Below, one piece after another: positions 18,330 through 26,403 of a stretch of 55,940 nt of DNA. A program made the position numbers and the translations under genes. This stretch comes from Devosia insulae DS-56 (GTDB lineage Bacteria; Pseudomonadota; Alphaproteobacteria; Rhizobiales; Devosiaceae). The DNA lies in the NCBI RefSeq assembly GCF_000970465.2, contig NZ_LAJE02000401.1:1-55940 (forward strand), in the 5' to 3' direction. The notes beneath the pieces are model-generated. The model had not been told where the DNA came from. It searched no databases and was given only the letters and a program-made list of their open reading frames with translations. Within the stretch, counting starts at the first letter, position 1, and each line of letters opens with the position of its first letter.

Positions 18330-19889
18330 TCAGAGTGCCGGAACTGCCACTGGGTCGGCGGCCGAGGCGGCCGCGATCGTGCTGGTGATGGCCGCAGCGA
18401 GATCCTGCTGGCTGAACGGCTTGGAAAGCCGCGGCAGATCGCGCGCCGCGCTGTCGCTGAGCTCGGAATAACCGGTGGCCACAAGGATGGGAATGTGCGG
18501 CCAGGCGGCCCGCACTTTCTGGGCCAGTTCCGCCCCGGTCATTTTCGGCATGCCCTGATCGGTGATCAGCAGGTCCACCGTCTGCCGCTCCAGCGCCTCG
18601 AGCGCCTCGCGGCCCGAATGGGCCTCCACCACCTCATGGCCAAGCTCTTCGAGCATTGCCACTGTGTTCATCAGGACCAGCGCATCGTCATCGACGGCGA
18701 GGACGCGCAGCGCTTGTCGACCCTCCTTGGGGCGGGAGGCCGGAGGGGCGACAGTCGCAGCCGCCTCGGCGTCCGTTACCGGCAGCCAGATCAAGGCAGT
18801 CGTGCCGACGCCGACCTCGCTTCGCAGTTCGAGATAGCCGCCCGATTGCTGAGCCAGGCCATGCACCATCGATAGGCCGAGGCCGGTGCCTTTGCCGACG
18901 CCCTTGGTGGTAAAGAACGGTTCGGTCGCCTTGGCGAGCGTGTCGCTGTCCATCCCTTCGCCCTCGTCGGCCACGCTGAGCACGACGTAGTTGCCGGGAC
19001 GGTCGCCTGCCTTTTGCTGGGCGGTGATGCGCACTGTGCCGCCATCGGGCATGGCATCGCGCGCGTTCACCGCCAGATTGAGGATTGCCGCCTCGAGCTG
19101 CGAGATATCGGTGCGCACTGCCGGCAGGGTCTCCGGAAACTCGGTGCGAATCAGGATGGCCGGCCCCAGCGAGCGCTCCAGCAGTTCGCTCATCCCCTCG
19201 ACGGCGGCCTTGAGGTTGACCGCACCCATCTTGAGTTGCTGCCGGCGGGCAAAGGCCAGCATGCGCTGGGTCAGCACGGCGCCGCGGCGCGCCCCCTTCA
19301 GCGCGTTGTCGATGAACGGGCTTATGCTGGGGTCGGCATTCATCCGGCGCTGCACGATTTCGAGGCTGCCGATGATCGCCATCAGCAGGTTGTTGAAATC
19401 GTGCGCCACGCCGCCGGTCAGCTGGCCGATCGACTCGATCTTCTGCGATTGGAACAGCGCCTCGCGGGCGCGTTCGAGTTCCAACTGGGTCTGGTGGCGC
19501 TCGGTCAGGTCGCGGGTGATCTTGGCAAAGCCGACAAGGTTGCCCTCGGGATCGAGGATGCGGTCGATGACGACATGCGCCCAGAACTGGCTGCCATCCT
19601 TGCGGACACGCCATCCCTCATCTTCGAAGCGGCCCACGTCCGCGGCGCGGCGCAAGTTGATCTCCGGCCGGCCGACGGCCCGATCCGCGTCGGTGTAGAA
19701 GATTTCGAAGTTCCTGCCGATGATTTCGCTGGGCCGATAGCCCTTGAAGCGTTGCGCCCCGGCGTTCCAGTTGGCCACGATCCCGGTGGGGTCAAGCATG
19801 TAAATCGCGTAGTCGCTGATCGCCTCGACCAGCAAGCGATAGCGCCCATCGTCGGTGAGTGAGGCATCGAAATTGTGAGAATTGTTCAT
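18330..19889 (-). CDS. Hybrid PAS histidine kinase with C-terminal receiver
   Basis: A 519-aa soluble hybrid kinase. It has a PAS domain (about residues 20-135, [19 protein letters not shown] and the PAC-like [15 protein letters not shown] end), HisKA with His (about 162) in [11 protein letters not shown], HATPase ([25 protein letters not shown]) and a C-terminal receiver with VDDDALVLM, phosphoacceptor Asp (about 440) in LITDQGMP and Lys in RLSKPFS. A PAS ligand such as flavin or heme cannot be assigned. ATG 19889 lacks a strong ribosome binding site. A leader of nearly 200 nt with two dyads precedes it. Confidence 0.92.
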   Translation of the reverse strand: MNNSHNFDASLTDDGRYRLLVEAISDYAIYMLDPTGIVANWNAGAQRFKGYRPSEIIGRNFEIFYTDADRAVGRPEINLRRAADVGRFEDEGWRVRKDGSQFWAHVVIDRILDPEGNLVGFAKITRDLTERHQTQLELERAREALFQSQKIESIGQLTGGVAHDFNNLLMAIIGSLEIVQRRMNADPSISPFIDNALKGARRGAVLTQRMLAFARRQQLKMGAVNLKAAVEGMSELLERSLGPAILIRTEFPETLPAVRTDISQLEAAILNLAVNARDAMPDGGTVRITAQQKAGDRPGNYVVLSVADEGEGMDSDTLAKATEPFFTTKGVGKGTGLGLSMVHGLAQQSGGYLELRSEVGVGTTALIWLPVTDAEAAATVAPPASRPKEGRQALRVLAVDDDALVLMNTVAMLEELGHEVVEAHSGREALEALERQTVDLLITDQGMPKMTGAELAQKVRAAWPHIPILVATGYSELSDSAARDLPRLSKPFSQQDLAAAITSTIAAASAADPVAVPAL

Positions 19890-20276
19890 CCAGCCCGCCC
19901 GCCGACAACAATGCCGGTCGATAGTAACTTGCGGCGAGGGCTTTGGTTGCCACAGGCAGCAATGAAAGGGACCCCGACCTTTGCGGGCCGAGATCCCTTT
20001 GGTGCACGACGATAGGGGCGTATCGTCGTGGCATGATGAATCCAGGGGGATGGGCTCATCGTCCGCATGACGCGGATGTGTAGATAATGCACCGGACGCG
20101 CTTCGGTTCCCGTCGGCAGCTAAACTTCGACTGAAGGCATCAGTCGAGGCCTCGCTACTGGATTGGAGCGATCCGGCGTGCATCCTGACATGCAGCGATG
20201 CCCGCCGGATCTTGGCCCCCGGAAGGGATCCGGGAGCTTCCGGTACAGCGCCCGCTAGCGGCGCCAACCGTTGCAG
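19890..20276. other. Intergenic leader of the hybrid kinase, with two dyads
   Basis: 387 nt without a convincing gene. On the minus strand it holds a GGAAC-N16-CATT site (20086-20110), then two inverted repeats: a perfect 10-bp dyad CACGACGATA/TATCGTCGTG (20005-20014 and 20021-20030, 6-nt loop) and AAAGGGA/TCCCTTT (19965-19971 and 19994-20000). They would lie in the 5' leader of the kinase mRNA or act as operators. Confidence 0.5.
20086..20110 (-). promoter_or_regulatory. Weak candidate sigma-EcfG promoter of the hybrid kinase
   Basis: The minus strand reads GGAAC (20106-20110), a 16-nt spacer, CATT (20086-20089), three of four bases of the -10 consensus. It is about 200 nt before the kinase start. 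Confidence 0.35.
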
Positions 20277-20912
20277 TTAGTTCAGGCGGTCGAGATAGCG
20301 GCAGGTTCGAATCGTCTCGCGCTCCGAGCCGTAGTCGAAGATGGCCCGGCGGTCGTTCGGGCCGTCGTTTCGCTCGGCAACGCGGCGTGACAGGATCTGG
20401 GCGCGCTGCACATCGGCATCGCGGCCGGCAGCCACGTCGTCGCGGCTGAAGAAAGTGACAAGGCAGACCACGTCGCCACGATCGCGGCCGGGGCGACCCA
20501 TCATCAAGCCGTCGCGGAAGCCAAACAGGCCGTCGCCAAAGCCAAAGCCGAACCGCACGTTGACGTCGGGCGCACGGCCGATGAGCCGCGGATAGCCGTC
20601 GTCATCGTCGACGTTTCTGGCAACCCGCACGCCGCCATCGGGTGCATTGTAGTAGTCGGCGGCGTTGCCGTTGTCGGCGAGCAGCTTGGCCGAGACCCAG
20701 CCGTCCGGGCCCGAGTGGTCGATCAGGCACCAGCCATTCGCGGCGCACTGGGTCACCGTGACGCCTTCGCCCGCTGCGAGCGTGTCGACTACGCCAAACG
20801 AAGCCCCCGGCCCCGAACGGACATTGGCGCCACTGACGGCCTCAGCCGCAATGGCGCCAGTCGACAACAACCCGACGAGGAGGGCCGAGCCGAAAAGTGG
20901 AGGAAGTTTCAT
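20277..20912 (-). CDS. Secreted SH3-domain protein
   Basis: A 211-aa exported protein with a clear signal peptide (FGSALLVGLLSTGAIAA, cleavage near residue 23), then a bacterial SH3 domain (ANVRSGPGASFGVVDTL, VTVTQCAANGWCLI and GWVSAKLL, about residues 28-78). The C-terminal 110 residues are Gly/Asp/Arg-rich with several Cys and no family that I recognise. Bacterial SH3 domains usually bind peptidoglycan. An EcfG-like promoter lies at 20959-20983. Confidence 0.85.
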   Translation of the reverse strand: MKLPPLFGSALLVGLLSTGAIAAEAVSGANVRSGPGASFGVVDTLAAGEGVTVTQCAANGWCLIDHSGPDGWVSAKLLADNGNAADYYNAPDGGVRVARNVDDDDGYPRLIGRAPDVNVRFGFGFGDGLFGFRDGLMMGRPGRDRGDVVCLVTFFSRDDVAAGRDADVQRAQILSRRVAERNDGPNDRRAIFDYGSERETIRTCRYLDRLN

Positions 20913-20958
20913 TACAGCGCATCCTTGTTCAATGAGGTCTCGTCCGCCGCGACGACTT

Positions 20959-20983
20959 AACTTCGGAGGAAGCTCGCAGTTCC
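20959..20983 (-). promoter_or_regulatory. Candidate sigma-EcfG promoter of the SH3 gene
   Basis: The minus strand reads GGAAC (20979-20983), a 16-nt spacer, AGTT (20959-20962), 47 nt before the start of the SH3-domain gene. Confidence 0.5.
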
Positions 20984-21038
20984 GCTCGGAGAAGGCTTAC
21001 TCGGCCTGCCCTTTCGGATGGGTTTTGCCACCGGCCCG

Positions 21039-21110
21039 CTAGCTCCAGCCCAGCAGCAGAGCGACAGGAGTCACGACCGCCGCCAACTGCCCACCAGCGA
21101 GGCGCAGTCC
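21039..21110 (-). pseudogene. Possible remnant of a small TPxALLLGW membrane peptide gene
   Basis: The minus strand reads GQLAAVVTPVALLLGWS and a TAG stop (21039-21041). The intact 24-aa peptide at 28596 ends AILTPIALLLGWR with a TAG, and the last 36 nt match at roughly three of four positions. No in-frame start with a ribosome binding site is present, so this is at best a decayed copy. The rest of 20913-21288 holds no gene that I can support apart from the promoter at 20959. Confidence 0.3.
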
Positions 21111-21288
21111 AGCGTCGAAACTTCCGTCCGCGCCGGCGCCGGCGCCATCCACCTCACCTCGATGGTCCTGACGGCCGGCTGGTTGCGCGGCAACTAGCTC
21201 CCCTTGAATTGGCGCGATTGCCGTCTTCGGTCGGCGCCCCGCTCTCCCCGACACGCAACCCCTCGTGCCCCGACGCTTTGGGTCGAGA

Positions 21289-21549
21289 TCAGTTCACCAC
21301 CGAGGGATCGCTGAGCGCCGGTCCGGAGGACGTGCCGAACTCCAGCTGCACCGTGAAGGCGACCTCGTTGCGGATCCTCACCCTGATCATCAGCTCCTTC
21401 GAAGGGCCATCCGATGGCAGCAGTTCGCGCGCCAGTTCGGTCAGCGCCAGCACGGCCTGGTGACGGGCCCGACCGTCACTCGCGCACTCCGCCCCAAGAT
21501 CGTCTCGCGCCCAGTGATCGCCATCGAAAATATCGAAGTAGTACCGCAT
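21289..21549 (-). CDS. DUF6894 protein (copy 2)
   Basis: An 86-aa protein starting MRYYFDIFDGDHWARDDLG, then RHQAVLALTELARELLPSDG and a basic strand ELMIRVRI, the DUF6894 layout. ATG 21549 follows CGGAGG at 6 nt. Clearly related to copy 1 (15875) and more distantly to copy 3 (32721). Function unknown. No EcfG-like promoter was found directly upstream. Confidence 0.75.
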   Translation of the reverse strand: MRYYFDIFDGDHWARDDLGAECASDGRARHQAVLALTELARELLPSDGPSKELMIRVRIRNEVAFTVQLEFGTSSGPALSDPSVVN

Positions 21550-21867
21550 GTTGGCCTCCGCTCGTGATGGAAGACGTGGCATTGGCAGCTTGGTTGCAAA
21601 ACTTTCGTCCGCGAGTGGACACGAACTCTTTCAGCGGAGAGAAAGGGCCGTACGGTGCGATCCGATGCACCGGGCCAAGGGAGACGCTGCAAGGGCGGCA
21701 ACTGGATGCCCGCACCGAAGGATGAGCACCCAGCCGACCCGCCGAACGCTGTGGACGCGAACGAGCCGCGGCTGAATACGCATTAGTCAGCGCTTCTGCC
21801 ATAATTCTTGCGGGTTAGTGCATGTGGCCTACGACCCACTCCGTCAGGGTCAGGTGAGAGCCACGCG
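21550..21867. other. Gene-free spacer
   Basis: 318 nt between DUF6894 copy 2 and the GEL family gene (copy 2). I see no gene, terminator hairpin with a T-run or recognised promoter; open frames here lack ribosome binding sites and family similarity. Confidence 0.5.
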
Positions 21868-22182
21868 CTACCGCCTCAGAAGACTGTCGAGCGCCGCCAG
21901 ATAGTCGACGACCGCCGGCATGTCGGCAATGTCATCCATCTCGAGAATGAAGGCCTGGCGCGCCATCTCGATTTCCGTTCGGAGCGCGGCGAGCTGCATT
22001 TGGCCGATAGCGAGGGCATCAGCCGATTGGTGCCGAGAGTTGTGCAGCGCACGCAGCTGCAGCGACTTGCTCTGCCACCGCTTGAGCTCGCCGAGATACG
22101 GAGCAACACGCTCCCTCGCGAGTTTCCGCTGGCTGATGATGGGGTTCATGATGCGCGAGCGCGACGAGTGTTCTTGATGCAT
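21868..22182 (-). CDS. GEL-W-K-LR family hypothetical protein (copy 2)
   Basis: A 104-aa helical protein with the local family pattern: YLGELKRWQSKSLQLRALH, then LAALRTEIEMARQAFILE, and an acidic DMDDIADMPAVVDYL-like end. Related to 17186-17539 and to the fragment at 30285-30480. ATG 22182 follows AGGGAG at 7 nt. An EcfG-like promoter (22206-22230) is 24 nt upstream. Function unknown. Confidence 0.72.
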   Translation of the reverse strand: MHQEHSSRSRIMNPIISQRKLARERVAPYLGELKRWQSKSLQLRALHNSRHQSADALAIGQMQLAALRTEIEMARQAFILEMDDIADMPAVVDYLAALDSLLRR

Positions 22183-22205
22183 TTTCTGGCTCCCTCAGGC
22201 CCCCA

Positions 22206-22230
22206 AACTTCGTCGAGGGGGACGGGTTCC
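22206..22230 (-). promoter_or_regulatory. Candidate sigma-EcfG promoter
   Basis: The minus strand reads GGAAC (22226-22230), a 16-nt spacer, AGTT (22206-22209), directly before the gene at 22182. Confidence 0.5.
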
Positions 22231-22331
22231 CTGGATCGCCGCATCTCGTCGTCATGGCGCGTCTGGACGTGGGTGGGATGGCCGACAGACCCTGCGTTGA
22301 CCGGCTGTTCCTGGTTCATCACCGAGGTCAG

Positions 22332-22356
22332 GGAACTGGAGGCCAGCGAGAACATT
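22332..22356 (+). promoter_or_regulatory. Candidate sigma-EcfG promoter
   Basis: GGAAC (22332-22336), a 16-nt spacer, CATT (22353-22356), in front of the gene at 22385 and divergent from the site at 22206-22230. Confidence 0.4.
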
Positions 22357-22384
22357 GTGGTCTCCTGCAACCAGGAGATGGACG

Positions 22385-22645
22385 ATGCGTGATGCAGCAA
22401 TTGCAGGACCTGCCCCAGCCGAAATCGTCGCCTTGGTTCGGTTTGCCGAGCACGGTTCGGGGTTGCCGCCGCACTTGACCCTGCCGTTGATTTCCAAGGG
22501 TTGGATAACAATAGCCGCCGACGGGAGCGCACTCCTTACGCTCGCCGGCCGGGTGCTGGTCGACCAGGCGCAGACCGTGGACATCGAGAGGCTGGCGGCC
22601 ATTCCAGCCAACCCGGCAACTTGGGGCGCTTCTCAGGTCGCTTGA
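22385..22645 (+). CDS. Hypothetical protein, possible winged-helix fragment
   Basis: An 86-aa protein with EIVALVRFAEHGSGLPP, then LTLPLISKGWITIAADGSA and LLTLAGRVLVDQA. The order (helix, LISKGWI, strand, LTLAGRVL) resembles a small winged helix in which a wing follows a recognition helix, but this is only a pattern resemblance. ATG 22385 follows AGGAG at 7-8 nt. Divergent from the GEL gene (copy 2). Confidence 0.55.
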   Translation: MRDAAIAGPAPAEIVALVRFAEHGSGLPPHLTLPLISKGWITIAADGSALLTLAGRVLVDQAQTVDIERLAAIPANPATWGASQVA

Positions 22646-22701
22646 TACCTCCCCCTTGCCTGGACTTGGAGTTCGGGCGCCCAGTCCTGAGCCGGAGGGG
22701 G

Positions 22702-22844
22702 GTGGCGGCACCGCTGTGGGGCGGAGATGGTCTTGCGATGCCGCCGAGTCGGGCGAGGGTTATCAGCCGACCAACGCACTATACCTCACGAGCGATGACA
22801 GGCGCCTGACTCAGCTTCTCAGTGAAACTGCAGCTTCGGCCACT
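22702..22844. repeat. Dispersed intergenic repeat, copy 1
   Basis: About 143 bp sharing ordered blocks with 25403-25548: GTGGCGGCACCGC, TGCCGCC, GAGGGTT, GCGATGAC and a final GCAGCTTCGGCCA. The first and second blocks form an imperfect stem. It lies in a gene-poor stretch (22646-23052). The unit does not encode an obvious protein. Confidence 0.55.
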
Positions 22845-23052
22845 GCCCTGTGATCACGTCGAATGCCGCAACGGCAACAGTCACCGTCACCTTTGCTGAC
22901 ATTCTAGCGACCTTTGGCCCCCCTTGCGAAGCCCCTCCACCTGCGCAAAAATCAGCCGATCTCGAGCGCTGGCCGCACATCGTGAACGAGCTAGGTCTGC
23001 TCGCAACCTCAGGTGAGAGGCGGTGCTTAGGGGCAGGTATGGCGTGGGCTGG

Positions 23053-23133
23053 ATGGTCACGGCGTGGGCGGCGCTCGTAGCCGTAATTGGGCTATGTATC
23101 TGGGGCGGCTTTCTGATCGCCGCTATGCTCTAG
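23053..23133 (+). CDS. Small membrane peptide
   Basis: A 26-aa peptide that is almost entirely one hydrophobic helix (MVTAWAALVAVIGLCIWGG, then FLIAAML). An in-frame GTG at 23044 is an alternative start with a purine-rich sequence upstream. No family recognised. Listed because several such peptides occur in this region (24339, 25244, 28596, 29580); I am unsure it is translated. Confidence 0.35.
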   Translation: MVTAWAALVAVIGLCIWGGFLIAAML

Positions 23134-23249
23134 TTCGGCCTGTCGCGAACGTTCACGCCGAAGTTCGGATCGATGTGTCGACCTTGGACATGGGTCGATC
23201 ATCTGCCGACATGGCGCAGCTGGCACGCACATGTCGCACTGTTGCGGCC

Positions 23250-23504
23250 TCAGCTTGGCAGCGCAACGGGGTGGCTAAGCCAGTCAAAGAACTCGGCGTC
23301 GCAGGTTCGCGGGCCTAGGGCACATAGTCGGGCCTCCCCGATCCACCATCGCTGCTGACTGCGGGCGTACGCCGCTGCGCCTTTTGCATGTCGGGACCGG
23401 AAGGCCTTCTCGCGCTGTCGCCAGAGGTTGGCCTCACGAAGCGCCATCACAACCCCGGACTTGCCGTTGGGTTTAGCCCAGATCGGCGGAAGAGGCTTGG
23501 TCAT
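23250..23504 (-). CDS. Hypothetical basic protein
   Basis: An 84-aa Arg/Trp-rich protein (ALREANLWRQREKAFRSRH and ARSQQRWWIGEARL). No family recognised. ATG 23504 has GAGG 8 nt upstream. It lies downstream of the SH3-domain gene at 23544 on the same strand, 39 nt away. Codon choice looks ordinary for the region. Moderate doubt that it is real. Confidence 0.4.
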   Translation of the reverse strand: MTKPLPPIWAKPNGKSGVVMALREANLWRQREKAFRSRHAKGAAAYARSQQRWWIGEARLCALGPRTCDAEFFDWLSHPVALPS

Positions 23505-23543
23505 GGACGTGCCTCGCAGTGCGCGAGCTCCAGTCGCCCGCCC

Positions 23544-24005
23544 TCAGTCCGCTGGGCGCAGCAGCTTGGCGTAAACCCAGCCCATCCGGTCGCCGCCGGC
23601 CGTAATCAGCACCCAGCCGCCATCATCCTTGATCACCGTGACCTGTGTCCCACTCTTGAGGGCGAACAACTGCGGAGTGGTTCTCCGCGGCCCGCTCCTG
23701 ACGCGGAGGGACTCCACCGCGACCGTGTGCGTGAAGGTCGGCGCCGGCAGCGCCTCCAGCGGTAGGGCTGGCATTTTGGGGACTCGCGTCGCCACCGGCA
23801 CCGATTTCGCGATATCAAGAACCTCGGCCTTCACCGTAGGCATGTAGGCAATGTAGCTGGGCAGTCGTTTCTGAGCTTTCACCGGGGTCATGGCGGCTAC
23901 TTTGGCAACCGTATCCGCGGTGAAGCTCAAGCCACTGACCGTCATTGCCCCGGCGAGCAGCGCGACGGTTGAGAACAACGCGAGAGACACAATGGTGCGA
24001 GCCAG
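23544..24005 (-). CDS. SH3-domain membrane-anchored protein (copy 1, probable CTG start)
   Basis: About 153 aa: one N-terminal hydrophobic segment (IVSLALFSTVALLAGA), a variable linker and a C-terminal bacterial SH3 domain (FTHTVAVESLRVRSGP, VTVIKDDGGWVLI and GWVYAKLLRPAD). Its paralog at 28815-29292 shares the whole layout. The paralog starts GGAG-N6-ATGGCTCGC; here the same spot reads GGAG-N6-CTGGCTCGC, so the start is probably CTG 24005. A GTG at 23990 or 24107 is possible, but 24107 lies upstream of the weak GGAAC site at 24092-24116. Likely periplasmic and cell-wall binding. Confidence 0.75.
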   Translation of the reverse strand: MARTIVSLALFSTVALLAGAMTVSGLSFTADTVAKVAAMTPVKAQKRLPSYIAYMPTVKAEVLDIAKSVPVATRVPKMPALPLEALPAPTFTHTVAVESLRVRSGPRRTTPQLFALKSGTQVTVIKDDGGWVLITAGGDRMGWVYAKLLRPAD

Positions 24006-24091
24006 TTCGGACTCCGTCTTGCAGCTGAGCGACGGTCGGATCCCGTCTGATAGCGGGCTTTGCTGTTTCCAACCGTCGCTCGCCGAGAAAC

Positions 24092-24116
24092 AATCTCGCG
24101 CGGACACTTGCGTTCC
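24092..24116 (-). promoter_or_regulatory. Weak candidate sigma-EcfG promoter
   Basis: The minus strand reads GGAAC (24112-24116), a 16-nt spacer, GATT (24092-24095). Only two of four -10 bases match, but the same GATT variant occurs before the DUF892 gene. Confidence 0.25.
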
Positions 24117-24338
24117 CTATGGCGACTTCAGTCGCCATACCCGACTGCAATGCGAGCTACCTCTGTTGAGGTGATCCAGACGCTCGCAGGTTTCTCGACG
24201 TTCTGCTCCTTTGGCCGCCGCGCGAAACCAGATCAAAGAACGGCTGACCCGGCGGGAACTTCGCTGCTATTATCTCCCCTTACAATCACCCCGACGTGAA
24301 TAACGCTGGCGAGACGCAAGGTCAGCTATAGGATCGTC

Positions 24339-24497
24339 ATGGCAACACATACTAGACCACTGCATCGCTACGTTTTGAACGAGCCGTCGCGGCCACATCT
24401 GCACATGACGCGCAAGGCTTGGACCTGGCTCGGATGCATCGGCTTCAGCGCGGTTGTTTGGGCGTCGATCATCAAGCTCGGGTTGGATATGCTCTGA
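24339..24497 (+). CDS. Small single-pass membrane protein
   Basis: A 52-aa protein with a basic His/Arg-rich N-terminal half and one C-terminal helix (TWLGCIGFSAVVWASIIKLG). AGGA precedes ATG 24339. No family recognised. It stands alone between genes on the opposite strand. Confidence 0.5.
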   Translation: MATHTRPLHRYVLNEPSRPHLHMTRKAWTWLGCIGFSAVVWASIIKLGLDML

Positions 24498-24618
24498 CGG
24501 ACACCGAGGTGTCGTCCCAGGCCCGGCGGGACACACGCCTTCGTAGTCTGCGCTCGCCTGCTGCTGCGGGCGGTATGGTCCGCAGGATCGGCCCGGCTCC
24601 AGGTGGCGCCGGGTTGAG

Positions 24619-25110
24619 CTAGTCTTCCCGCGGGGCGGTGAGGCTGTCTTCCATCCGTTCGACAATGGCGTCGAAGCGCTGTCGGTCCGTAGCCGGGTAG
24701 CTCGCTTCGAAGGCAGCAAGCTGCGACAGGTCGGATGAAAACATGAACTTGGCGTAGAAGATCAGGTCATCACCTCTTTGCTGATCGGCCTGGTAATAAC
24801 CCGACACCGCCAACCAGGAGCTGCCGCTCCGGCTGTAGGTGATCTCGCGGATACGTTCCGCCTCGGCGAGGACCTGCTCAAAGCCGGCGGGTGAGCGGCG
24901 TCCGGCATTGCTGGCGCAGTAGATATCGATCTGGCCTGCGCCACCTTCCTCGATGAGGGTAAGACCTGTGTCCGTGACCGTGATGTCAAAGCCTGCCGCC
25001 GGATGTTCGACGGCGTAACCACAGACAGGGTCCCGATAGGTGGTCCACTCCTCCTGGCCCTGAGCCGTGCCAACGATCAAGCTGAGCAGAAGAACGAAAA
25101 GCGCGCGCAT
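24619..25110 (-). CDS. Secreted hypothetical protein
   Basis: A 163-aa exported protein. The signal peptide reads MRALFVLLLSLIVGTAQGQ, followed by EEWTTYRDPVCGYAVEHPA, a start typical of secreted proteins with a PsbP/DUF-like fold (a Y-x-D-x-x-x-G-Y-A/F-x-x-x-P-A pattern). Two Cys could form a disulfide. Function unknown. ATG 25110 was chosen because the signal peptide starts there, although the ribosome binding site is weak. Confidence 0.72.
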   Translation of the reverse strand: MRALFVLLLSLIVGTAQGQEEWTTYRDPVCGYAVEHPAAGFDITVTDTGLTLIEEGGAGQIDIYCASNAGRRSPAGFEQVLAEAERIREITYSRSGSSWLAVSGYYQADQQRGDDLIFYAKFMFSSDLSQLAAFEASYPATDRQRFDAIVERMEDSLTAPRED

Positions 25111-25243
25111 GGCTCGGGTCCGATCCTGAGAGAGAGCCTCTCTCAACGAGACTTGCGGCCATGCGTTCCGGCTTGCGAGCCCGAGGAACATCTCCCCTGG
25201 CGTGGTCCGAAGCTGGTACAGCCGGCACGCCGTCGGCGTCGCA

Positions 25244-25351
25244 TCAGGTGCCTTGAATGAGCATCCCGAGCCCAACGCCGACGGCGGCGGCGGCGATCAT
25301 CAGGAACAGGAATGTCGGAAAGACCCACCATTGAAGCTTCGGTTCGTTCAT
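25244..25351 (-). CDS. Small single-pass membrane peptide
   Basis: A 35-aa peptide: a short polar start (MNEPKLQWW) and one hydrophobic helix (FPTFLFLMIAAAAVGVGLGM). GGTGAG lies 4-5 nt before ATG 25351. No family recognised. It precedes the secreted-protein gene at 25110 on the same strand. Confidence 0.5.
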   Translation of the reverse strand: MNEPKLQWWVFPTFLFLMIAAAAVGVGLGMLIQGT

Positions 25352-25981
25352 TGCCTCACCCTGTGAGAGACCGCGTGCCGAGCCAGGGCCGTCAGCGAAG
25401 GAGTGGCGGCACCGCCGTGGGCGAATTAGTTTATCGCGGTGCCGCCTTGCCGGATGAGGGTTTGGTCAACCGGGCAGCAGCGTCATACCCCACATGCGAT
25501 GACGGGCAACTGACGTTGCTTTCAGCGAAATTGCAGCTTCGGCCAATGGCGCGACCTCCATTTGGTCAGCCTCACTGCCAATCAAATGTGAATTTCAGGC
25601 GTGCACCACTGAGGCACAATGCCCCTTCGCCGGTCGCCGCCGGTGACTGTTGAGCCGGGAGCTTCGGGAGGGGTGCTGCCGGCTCATTTTTTTGCCGGAG
25701 AAGCGAGTGGCCCGGGCCGCTTGCGAGCTTGGATTTCGCTGTCGGGCGGCTCTGCAGCAATTGAGCGGTTGGTGTGATCGAGCTGGGCAGACCGCAATCC
25801 CTCGTGGCTTGTGCCCGTTTCAGACCGGGGCATATCGTCTTGAACTCCATTGTCCCGGAGTCTTCCCAAGTCCGAAAAGCCCTATGGTTCGACCCGGCAC
25901 GCTCTCGAGCTTCGAGCTCGGGACCGCGCCATCGATGGCACTGCAGACAGTGCGTATCCCGTTGCCGCTCCCCTGCATCGT
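25352..25981. other. Gene-poor stretch with repeat copy 2
   Basis: 630 nt without a gene that I can support. The left part is the dispersed repeat at 25403-25548. On the minus strand a frame at 25572-25985 is open for 137 codons with a HCLQC segment and EFKTICPGLKRAQA, but it has no ribosome binding site, odd composition and no recognised family. It could be a decayed gene. Confidence 0.45.
25403..25548. repeat. Dispersed intergenic repeat, copy 2
   Basis: About 146 bp related to 22702-22844. It contains a perfect 11-bp inverted repeat, GGCGGCACCGC (25405-25415) and GCGGTGCCGCC (25436-25446), with a 20-nt loop, and ends with the shared AAATTGCAGCTTCGGCCAATG-like block. Likely a transcribed or mobile intergenic element. 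Confidence 0.55.
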
Positions 25982-26164
25982 TCAAGCGGAACGTCTTGCG
26001 ATCTCATCGGCGCGGTCCCGGCTGCCGCCAGCTTCGGCGATGATTTCCAGGGCGCGCTGCGCGCTGATGCCGTGCTTATGGGCGAAGTCGTTTACTTCAT
26101 AGTCTTCGCTCTGGGCCACACGCGACCGATCCGGGCGGCCTACTTTCTTTTTGTCGTCAGCCAT
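25982..26164 (-). CDS. DUF3606 protein
   Basis: A 60-aa basic protein matching the DUF3606 layout: DDKKKVGRPDRSRVAQSEDYE, then VNDFAHKHGISAQRALEII, a small helical domain. Common in Rhizobiales, function unknown. A GGAGG-like sequence (GGGAGGCCTCG) lies 4-5 nt before ATG 26164. A distantly similar small helical protein is at 30458. Confidence 0.8.
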   Translation of the reverse strand: MADDKKKVGRPDRSRVAQSEDYEVNDFAHKHGISAQRALEIIAEAGGSRDRADEIARRSA

Positions 26165-26403
26165 CGAGGCCTCCCTAGTTGATGACGCACAACGTTGGGA
26201 TCAGCGATCAGTTTCTTCTCGCAGCCGAGGAGGCCGGGGCGCCAGCCGCTGTCGGAACCATCGCCGGCAGAGAAAATTTAGCCAGCGTCTGAGTGACGAC
26301 TCCCTTCGCTTCAGACCTCGCTGTGCCGCCGGACCCCTACTGCACCTACGAGTGGGGGTCCGGCTGCTACTTGTCGGTCTGCAACTTCCGGGCCGACGCC
26401 CCC

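Noticed and set aside
19886-20092. 68-codon minus-strand frame over the kinase leader
   Set aside because: Overlaps the dyads and the kinase start; no family or ribosome binding site.
22850-23080. 76-codon frame (GTG start) after the dispersed repeat
   Set aside because: No ribosome binding site, no family, and the end overlaps a more plausible hydrophobic peptide in another frame.
23173-23358. 61-codon frame on the plus strand
   Set aside because: Opposes the 23250 gene; no supporting signal.
25572-25985. 137-codon minus-strand frame with a HCLQC motif
   Set aside because: A CxxC could suggest a zinc ribbon, but only one pair is present, there is no ribosome binding site and the composition is irregular. 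Kept only as a possible decayed gene.
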